Assembly: GCA_039182715.1 (NCBI GenBank)
Contig: JBCDBY010000130.1
Coordinates: forward strand, 1 to 11,583
Source: JBCDBY01 sp039182715
GTDB taxonomy: Bacteria > Planctomycetota > PLA2
Direction: 5' to 3'
DNA length: 11,583 bases
Position 1 is the stretch's first letter, and every line of letters starts with the position of its first letter. Positions 6,217-11,583 of this stretch are shown piece by piece. The notes under the pieces were generated by a model. The model searched no databases and had not been told where the DNA came from. It worked only from the letters and a program-made list of their open reading frames with translations. Position numbers and translations under genes: made by a program.

Positions 6217-8889
6217 CTATCGCATGTCGACGATCACATCCACCGTCTTGCCGTCGAACACCTCCGCCTCGACCGTGCGCTGCACCCACTTGCCATCGAG
6301 AACGCCGGATGCGTTGACGGTGTAGATGCCGGGCGCGAGACGCGGCGTGATCGGGGCGTCGGGGTCTTCCCTCTGCCAACCCTTCAGGGGCAGGCCGAAT
6401 ACGATCTGCGGACCCGCTCGAAACTGTTCCATGCCATCGGGCGCCCGCTTGACGAGGCGTAAGCGTCCGCCGCGCGGAAGGCGCAGCGTGCCGAGGTCGA
6501 TCGTCTCGCCGACGACGAGCTTTCGTTCCGGTCCCGCGAAGAAGGGGTACTTCCCACTCTCGTCGTAGACGTAGAAACGACAGGGGACGGAGCGGCCGGC
6601 CTGCAACGCGAACGAGCCGTCCTTGTGCGCCGTGGGCTCGCCTCGCGTCGCCGGGCTGCCTTCGGCCATGCCGAGCACGTACACGCCCCCCACGGGCTTT
6701 CCGTCCGCATCCAGCAGGCGTCCCGTGACGCGCGCCAGGCGCGGCCGGCGCACGACGAGCGAAACCGGCTCGCGCGTTCCCTTCGCCTCGGCGCCCGCGG
6801 CCGGTCTTCCGACGGACGGATCGATCGCTTCGACTCGATAGGTCGCCTCCGGGTCACTCACCCCGATCGAGAACGCACCGTCTTCACCCGTCATCCCCGA
6901 CGCACGGACCCGGGTCGACGACGTCGCGCGGACGAACCAGCCGGCCAGCGGTTTGCCCTGCTCGTCGACGAGGGTTCCCCGCAGTTCGTGCCGCGCTCCC
7001 AGCGTGATCGGCCAGTCCACCTCCTGACCCGGCGCGAGCCGGAAGGTGCCCTCGACCGGCGCGAAACCGGCATGCCGGACCTCCAGCGTGAACTCCTCGG
7101 CCGCAATCTCATCGATCCGGAAGCGGCCGTCCGCGTCGGTGAGCACGCGGGCGTGCAGAAGCTTGGGTCGTGCGTTCGCCCGCTCACGAACCGAACCGTT
7201 CGCAACGGGGTCGCCGTTCTCCCATCGCACGCGACCGGTGACGACGGCCGATCGTTCGAGCGTGATCGCCTGCTCCGTGCGCGCACCGGCCGAGATCGTC
7301 AGCGTGCCGTGCTGCGGTCGGTAGCCGGGCGCGCGCGCCATCCAGACGCGCTCGCCCGGCTCGATGCCGACGAGGCGAGCGGTGCCGTCCGCGCCGGGCT
7401 CGGACCGAATCGGCGGACGTCCGTTCGCATCGACCGACATGGGATCGCCCATGAAGACGACCGCCGAGGGAACAGGACGGCCGGCCGTATCCCGCACGAC
7501 AAGAAGCGCTTCGCCCGCGGCGTCGCCGAGACGCAGAGTCATCTGGAGCTCGTCCCCACGGGGCGCGTTGACGTGCTGGAGCGGCGCAGCGCGATAGCCG
7601 GGGGCGCGCGCCGTGAGGTACCAGTGCACCGCGGAAAGGTGACGAACGAGAAAGCGCCCCTCGGCATCGGAGCGGGCCACGGGCAGCGCCACGAGCCCAC
7701 CACCCCGCCGGCTCGCCTCGATGCGCGCATCCGCGATCGCACGTCCCCCTTCGTCGACGACGCGCCCGCGCACGGATACGCCTGGTTCGCCCGCAAGGTC
7801 GAGCGAGCGCGACTCCTGCGGCCGCACCCGACCGACGGCCCCGCTCAACGACATCACCATCGCGGTCCCTTCCGGCGCGGACGGGAACGAAGCGTGTCCC
7901 CTTGCATCCGTGATCGTGAACTGCCGATACGCGCGCGGATCGCCGCCCGTCCACGGCGCGAGAAACACGCCCGCTCCCACGGCCGGCTCTCCGCCCAGGC
8001 GCACGCGAACGACGAGGGCAGGGGCCGGCTCAACCGCCGCGCCGACGTCCTGGGAAGCGGGTGTGCCGCTCGGGCCCACCGCGCCTGCTCGTTCCGATTC
8101 TCCTGCGCCGAGACTGGTCGCCTGTCGGTGCGTTTCCGCGGTCCGCGTCGGGCCCTCCTCCTTGTCGGAGCGCACGCTCCACTCCCATGCCAGCCACGCC
8201 GCCACGAGCAGGACGGCGGCCACGACGGCCACGCTTTTCTTGGACACGAGTACGCCTCCCTTCAAGGCAGCCGCCCCCACGCCCCCTCCCCATCGATCCG
8301 CCTCGGCGAGCACCTGCTCCCGGACGGCGGCCAGCCCGTGTGTGCGGGAGACGACGCCCAGCGAGAGCCCGACCGGCAACGCCTTGCGCAACAGGTCCAA
8401 GCCGCGGTGGAGCTGGCTGCGGACCGTGCCCTGCGGACGATCGAGCGACGCCGCGATCTCGCGGGGCGCGAGCCCTTCGTCGAGGCTCATCCGCAGGATC
8501 TCGCGATACGGCTCGTCGAGTTCGTCGATCGCGGTGCGGACCGCCGACTCGACTTCGCGGTCCTCGGCCCGGCGCGCCGGATCGTCGACGTTGCGCGCGG
8601 CCAGGCGCGCCGCATCGGGCGCACGCGCCTCGCGCCGCGTGTGCGCGCGCACGTGGTTGGCGAGGATGCCGAGCATCCACGGCATGACCGCGCGCCCGTC
8701 CTTGAACCGGTCGCTCCCCTCGATGACGCTCAAAATCGTCTGCTGGACGAGATCTTCCGCGACGCCCGCGTCGCGAACGAGGTAGGTGGCGATGCGGAGG
8801 ACCTCCGGCGCGGCGAGGTCGAAAACCTCACCGAGCGCCGCGACGTCGCGGCCCCGCCGGTAGCGGGCGAAGGCGGAATCCAGCTGCAT
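6217..8889 (-). CDS. Membrane-tethered ECF sigma factor with carboxypeptidase-regulatory-like repeats
   Basis: An 890-residue fusion. Residues about 20-88 are sigma region 2 (VAEDLVQQTILSVIEG, then AVMPWMLGILANHVRAHTRR), and 115-170 are region 4 (PYREILRMSLDEGLAPREIA, then RPQGTVRSQLHRG), all typical of ECF sigma factors. Lys217-Lys218 precede a single membrane helix (219-236). After a polar linker (237-288) come about seven beta-sandwich modules of the carboxypeptidase regulatory-like type, roughly 292-365, 371-453, 460-545, 549-630, 634-715, 720-804 and 808-890. Each of the best ones reads GRVVDEGGRAIADARI...DAEGRFLV...APGY. These folds usually bind surfaces or carbohydrate, so a periplasmic sensing or anchoring role is inferred. 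The ATG at 8889 was chosen over GTG codons at 8895 and 8892 because AAGGA sits 7 nt before it. The ATPase gene ends 38 bp upstream, so co-transcription is likely. The regulon is unknown. Confidence 0.87.
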   Translation of the reverse strand: MQLDSAFARYRRGRDVAALGEVFDLAAPEVLRIATYLVRDAGVAEDLVQQTILSVIEGSDRFKDGRAVMPWMLGILANHVRAHTRREARAPDAARLAARNVDDPARRAEDREVESAVRTAIDELDEPYREILRMSLDEGLAPREIAASLDRPQGTVRSQLHRGLDLLRKALPVGLSLGVVSRTHGLAAVREQVLAEADRWGGGVGAAALKGGVLVSKKSVAVVAAVLLVAAWLAWEWSVRSDKEEGPTRTAETHRQATSLGAGESERAGAVGPSGTPASQDVGAAVEPAPALVVRVRLGGEPAVGAGVFLAPWTGGDPRAYRQFTITDARGHASFPSAPEGTAMVMSLSGAVGRVRPQESRSLDLAGEPGVSVRGRVVDEGGRAIADARIEASRRGGGLVALPVARSDAEGRFLVRHLSAVHWYLTARAPGYRAAPLQHVNAPRGDELQMTLRLGDAAGEALLVVRDTAGRPVPSAVVFMGDPMSVDANGRPPIRSEPGADGTARLVGIEPGERVWMARAPGYRPQHGTLTISAGARTEQAITLERSAVVTGRVRWENGDPVANGSVRERANARPKLLHARVLTDADGRFRIDEIAAEEFTLEVRHAGFAPVEGTFRLAPGQEVDWPITLGARHELRGTLVDEQGKPLAGWFVRATSSTRVRASGMTGEDGAFSIGVSDPEATYRVEAIDPSVGRPAAGAEAKGTREPVSLVVRRPRLARVTGRLLDADGKPVGGVYVLGMAEGSPATRGEPTAHKDGSFALQAGRSVPCRFYVYDESGKYPFFAGPERKLVVGETIDLGTLRLPRGGRLRLVKRAPDGMEQFRAGPQIVFGLPLKGWQREDPDAPITPRLAPGIYTVNASGVLDGKWVQRTVEAEVFDGKTVDVIVDMR
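8245..8260 (-). promoter_or_regulatory. Candidate internal ribosome site and GTG ahead of the membrane helix (carboxypeptidase-regulatory gene)
   Basis: Reading on the minus strand, GGGAGG (8260-8255) is followed after 7 nt by an in-frame GTG (8247-8245) starting VSKKSVAVVAAVLLVAAW. Starting here would make a 676-residue membrane-anchored protein with all the beta-sandwich modules but no sigma regions. The codons before it (gga ggc gta ctc gtg) align one-to-one with gga gtc att ctc atg in the neighbouring fusion. Usage is not shown. Confidence 0.45.
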
Positions 8890-8927
8890 CACCACATCCT
8901 TGTCGCGAGGTGGCGGATCGTTGCACC

Positions 8928-10895
8928 CTAACTCTCGGCGTCCGGATTCGCGCCCAGGAGCTTCCGGTTGAGCGAGCCGCCGGCGAAGAGCATCTCTTCC
9001 AGCGCGTTGTCGACATCCTCCTCCGCCAGCACGCCGTCCTCGCCGCCACGCTCGATCTGGAACTGGGCGGCGCGTCGCATGAGTTCCTTGATGAAGGAGG
9101 CGCTCACGCGGTCGGTGCGGCGCGCGGTCGCGGAGACCAGATCGTCGGACAGGACGAGGCCGTAGGAGTAGAGATGGATCAGTTTCACGCGGCCCTCCTC
9201 GTCGGGCAACGGAAACTCGATCGCCTGGTCGATGCGGCCGGGCCGGGAGGCCAGCGCCGACTCGAGCACCTCCGGCCGGTTGGTCGTCAGGATGAAGACC
9301 ACCTCGGCGTCGGGGCGAAGCCCGTCCATCTCGTTGAGCAGCTTGTGGAGCAGCACACTCCCGCAGGAGTCGTCGAACTCGCGGTCCTTCGCGATCAGGT
9401 CGACGTCCTCCATGACGACGACGCTCGGCTGAAGCAGGCGTGCCAACGACATGTACTCATCGAGATAGCCGACCTGCTCGGCGGTGATGAGGAACGTCGT
9501 GAACCCCTCCAGCGCCGACGCAAGGTAGTGGATGGTGTGGGTCTTGCCCGTCCCCGGAGGACCGTAGAAGAGCACGCCTTTTTTCGTCGACAGACCCCGC
9601 TCGGACAATCGACTGCTCTGCCGCGCGAAACCGATGACGTTGCGGTCGAGCAGCTCGAGAGTCTTGCGCGGCAGGATGACGGCGTCTCGTTCGACCGACC
9701 GGAGTTTGTGCACCGCGATGCCGGTCGACTCGCCGAAGAAGCGTCGTCCCGAGTCCTCGAGCGAGAGGATCTTGCCCCGGTAGCACCGCGACTCGAGCAG
9801 CGCTTTCTCGACTTCGCGCAGCAGTCGCTGGGTGACGTCCGAACCGGCGGGGTCGTTTCGTGTCGCGACCTGGAGCTGCATGCCGGTCGCATCCCCGTGG
9901 ACCTCGGCCCGGGCGAGCAGCAGCGCATACTTTTCCGCCCCGTCGTGGCCGAGCCAGAGGCCGTTCTTGAGGCAGCGCACCGGTTCGTCTTCCCCGATGT
10001 CCATCTCTTCGTACTGCGGAGGAACCGAGGTGGCGGGGCCGTGCGCCGTCGGGACGATGAGCTCCGCGAGACTCAGCGACTCATGGCTGTACTCCCGGCG
10101 CACCCCGCAGAAGTGGTCGTAATCCTTCATGATTCCGTCCACGGCGCGCTGAAGATCGGCGCGCATGTGGTGCGGGAACTGACGGTTGGTGACGGTCAGG
10201 TCGTCGGGAGCCAGCGGCGCGAAGTGCTCCTTGAGCAGGCCGGCGATGAGCGAGGGGCGTTGGGATGTCATGGGTTCGGATGCGGTCAGATTCTGCGCGA
10301 ACTGAAGGTCTTCCTGGAGGTCGTCGAGATTGCCCGTCGCGCCGTGGATGCGCGCGCGCGCCGCGCGATGGTCGCCGTTCTCGGGCTCGAGACGAATCGC
10401 CTCGTCGACGGCCGCAAGTGCATCGTCGTAGCGCTCCAACGATTCGAGCACGGCGCTGTAGTAGACGTGCATGTCCGCGTCCTTCGGCGAGAGCCGCAGG
10501 TACTCCTCCGCGTCGGACAGCGAAAGCTCGGGCTCGTTACGTTGGAATCGAAGCCGGGCACGGTAGGCCCACGCGCGACTGCGTCGCGGATCCTCACGGA
10601 TCACGACATCGAACTCCTCGAGCGCCGCATCCAGATCGCCCTGCTCCATGAGGACGGCACCCCGGCCCATCCGCGTTTCGACCAGCTCGGGATCGAGCTC
10701 GAGCGCCCCCGTGTAGTCCTTGAGCGCGTTCTCATACTCACCGAGCCAGTGCCAGCAGAGGCCGCGACCGGCCATCGACATGGCATGGGCGCCGTCGATC
10801 GCAAGCGCGGCGTCGAATTGACGGATCGCCTCGCTGTACTTCCTGTCTCGGAGAAGCTCGGAGCCCTTCTCGTACCGTTCCTCGAGGCTCGACAT
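8928..10895 (-). CDS. TPR-repeat AAA ATPase
   Basis: A 655-residue cytosolic protein with about six tetratricopeptide repeats (2-200), a middle region without a recognised fold (about 205-430), and a C-terminal AAA ATPase domain. The ATPase shows Walker A GPPGTGKTH (445-453, Lys451), Walker B VVVMEDVD (Glu496-Asp497, in the order ED rather than DE), sensor 1 Asn539 in LTTNRPE, and ASRPGRIDQAIEFPLPD with Arg551 and Arg554 while the position of the usual second arginine finger is Gln557. The ED order and missing second arginine recall BCS1-like AAA proteins and appear to be usual in this ATPase family. TPRs probably bind a partner protein which the ATPase remodels; the client is unknown. The ATG at 10895 was chosen because the TPR begins at once; an in-frame TTG at 10919 is the alternative, and neither has a strong ribosome site. 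It follows the HEAT gene by 72 bp and precedes the sigma fusion by 38 bp. Confidence 0.88.
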   Translation of the reverse strand: MSSLEERYEKGSELLRDRKYSEAIRQFDAALAIDGAHAMSMAGRGLCWHWLGEYENALKDYTGALELDPELVETRMGRGAVLMEQGDLDAALEEFDVVIREDPRRSRAWAYRARLRFQRNEPELSLSDAEEYLRLSPKDADMHVYYSAVLESLERYDDALAAVDEAIRLEPENGDHRAARARIHGATGNLDDLQEDLQFAQNLTASEPMTSQRPSLIAGLLKEHFAPLAPDDLTVTNRQFPHHMRADLQRAVDGIMKDYDHFCGVRREYSHESLSLAELIVPTAHGPATSVPPQYEEMDIGEDEPVRCLKNGLWLGHDGAEKYALLLARAEVHGDATGMQLQVATRNDPAGSDVTQRLLREVEKALLESRCYRGKILSLEDSGRRFFGESTGIAVHKLRSVERDAVILPRKTLELLDRNVIGFARQSSRLSERGLSTKKGVLFYGPPGTGKTHTIHYLASALEGFTTFLITAEQVGYLDEYMSLARLLQPSVVVMEDVDLIAKDREFDDSCGSVLLHKLLNEMDGLRPDAEVVFILTTNRPEVLESALASRPGRIDQAIEFPLPDEEGRVKLIHLYSYGLVLSDDLVSATARRTDRVSASFIKELMRRAAQFQIERGGEDGVLAEEDVDNALEEMLFAGGSLNRKLLGANPDAES

Positions 10896-10967
10896 GATTT
10901 CGAATTCTATCCGCCTCAAACGCCGGGAGAAGACGGTGCCGTACTCTCTGGGATCCGCTCGTGCTGC

Positions 10968-11583
10968 CTACTTGAGCTTCTTGATCGTCGACTCGATCGT
11001 GCCGACGAGGATCTTCCAGGAGCGCTCGTGTTTGGGGTCGTCCGGCTTCGGCGGCGCCGCGTCCGAGAGGATCGCGCGGATCTTTCGCTTCGATGACTTG
11101 TGTCGCAGACCGATTTCGCCCAGCGCCTCGACGGACACGCGCGTCAGCGCGTTGAGGTACTTGCCGCTCGTCGCGTAGGGCGCGATCACGGCGATCGACT
11201 TCGCGTCGCCGCACGCCCCGAGCGCACCCACGGCTTTCATGCGCAGCACGTTCGGGTTGCGGCTCGGCCGGGGGCTTTTCACGAGCGCTTCGAGCGCGCG
11301 CGCGGCCTTCTTGTCGCCGATCGACTCCAGCGCCTCGCAGACGGTGTAGCGGAAGAGATCATTCTCCTCCTGTAGCAGCTTCGACGCCTGCTTCGCGATG
11401 AACTTCGGTTCCTTTCGCTGCAGATACTGCAGCGCCCGCGTTCGCACGACGATGTCGGGATACCCAAGCGCCTCCTTCGCCATCTTCGGCTCGGGACGCG
11501 TCTCCAGCGATTGAGCGAGCTTGTCCGCCTCGAACGTCTTCACCGCCGCGCCGAGGTTGACGGCTGGCTTCAATTCGATCGAC
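10968..11583 (-). CDS. HEAT-repeat protein (5' partial)
   Basis: About 205 residues are visible. The frame is open to the right window edge and the family-like sequence continues through a TTG at 11573 (SIELKPAVNLG), so the true start is probably outside. The visible part is built of paired helices of HEAT type, for example DIVVRTRALQYLQRKEPKFI, FRYTVCEALESIGDKKAARA, VLRMKAVGALGACGDAKSIA and LTRVSVEALGEIGLRHKSSK, and ends in a basic tail (TIESTIKKLK). HEAT arrays are protein-binding scaffolds; no enzyme motif is visible in this part and no specific role can be assigned. A missing N-terminal part could carry a signal peptide or another domain. It stands 72 bp before the TPR-AAA gene on the same strand and could head the same operon. 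Confidence 0.8.
   Translation of the reverse strand, partial: SIELKPAVNLGAAVKTFEADKLAQSLETRPEPKMAKEALGYPDIVVRTRALQYLQRKEPKFIAKQASKLLQEENDLFRYTVCEALESIGDKKAARALEALVKSPRPSRNPNVLRMKAVGALGACGDAKSIAVIAPYATSGKYLNALTRVSVEALGEIGLRHKSSKRKIRAILSDAAPPKPDDPKHERSWKILVGTIESTIKKLK

Noticed and set aside
6625..8931. A 768-codon open frame on the + strand opposite the sigma/carboxypeptidase-regulatory fusion
   Set aside because: It is rich in Arg, Ala and Gly with no recognisable domain, as expected of an antisense frame in GC-rich DNA. The minus strand here has clear sigma and beta-sandwich motifs.
10896..10967. Promoter for the TPR-AAA gene (TAGAAT near the start)
   Set aside because: A -10-like hexamer is present but there is no matching -35 element at proper spacing.
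8910..11096. A 728-codon open frame on the + strand opposite the TPR-AAA gene
   Set aside because: It lies antisense to unmistakable Walker A/B motifs and TPRs, has no domain signature and has an unusual composition.

Overview
The window is GC-rich DNA from a bacterial chromosome. It is packed with genes that use mostly G/C third codon positions and often lack a clear Shine-Dalgarno sequence. No rRNA, tRNA, CRISPR array or insertion sequence was seen. The gene content suggests Planctomycetota or a similar lineage with many ECF sigma factors. The main clues are ECF sigma factors fused to extracytoplasmic domains, 24-residue leucine-rich repeats ending in an ALPDCRI-type cap, and a TPR/AAA ATPase beside a HEAT-repeat protein. 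This taxonomic placement is inference.

Left part (1-4079, + strand): a SUF iron-sulfur cluster assembly operon in the order sufC (5' end outside the window), sufD, sufS, sufU, sufT. SufS takes sulfur from cysteine. SufU replaces SufE as the zinc-dependent sulfur acceptor. SufC and SufD belong to the SufBCD scaffold; sufB is not in the window and is probably just upstream. SufT is a MIP18/DUF59 maturation factor. Gaps are 4 bp between sufC and sufD and 11 bp between sufD and sufS. The sufS/sufU junction carries an overlapping four-codon reading frame. The only longer gap, before sufT, holds a small heptanucleotide repeat array. Convergent hairpins separate this operon from the minus-strand genes.

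Right part (4126-11583, - strand), in transcription order: a HEAT-repeat protein (5' end outside the window), a TPR-AAA ATPase, an ECF sigma factor joined through one transmembrane helix to about seven carboxypeptidase-regulatory-like beta-sandwich modules, and a second ECF sigma factor joined through one transmembrane helix to about twelve leucine-rich repeats. The ATPase and first sigma gene are 38 bp apart and are probably co-transcribed. The second sigma gene follows an intergenic region with a large hairpin and a perfect 9-bp inverted repeat, so it may be controlled separately.

Most notable: both sigma fusions have the same layout (sigma region 2, region 4, short linker, Lys-Lys, membrane helix, outside domain). 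At the same place in each, just before the membrane helix, there is a GGGAG-type Shine-Dalgarno sequence followed after 7-8 nt by an in-frame ATG or GTG. Each gene could therefore make both the full sigma-sensor protein and a membrane-anchored sensor without the sigma part. This is a sequence-based hypothesis.
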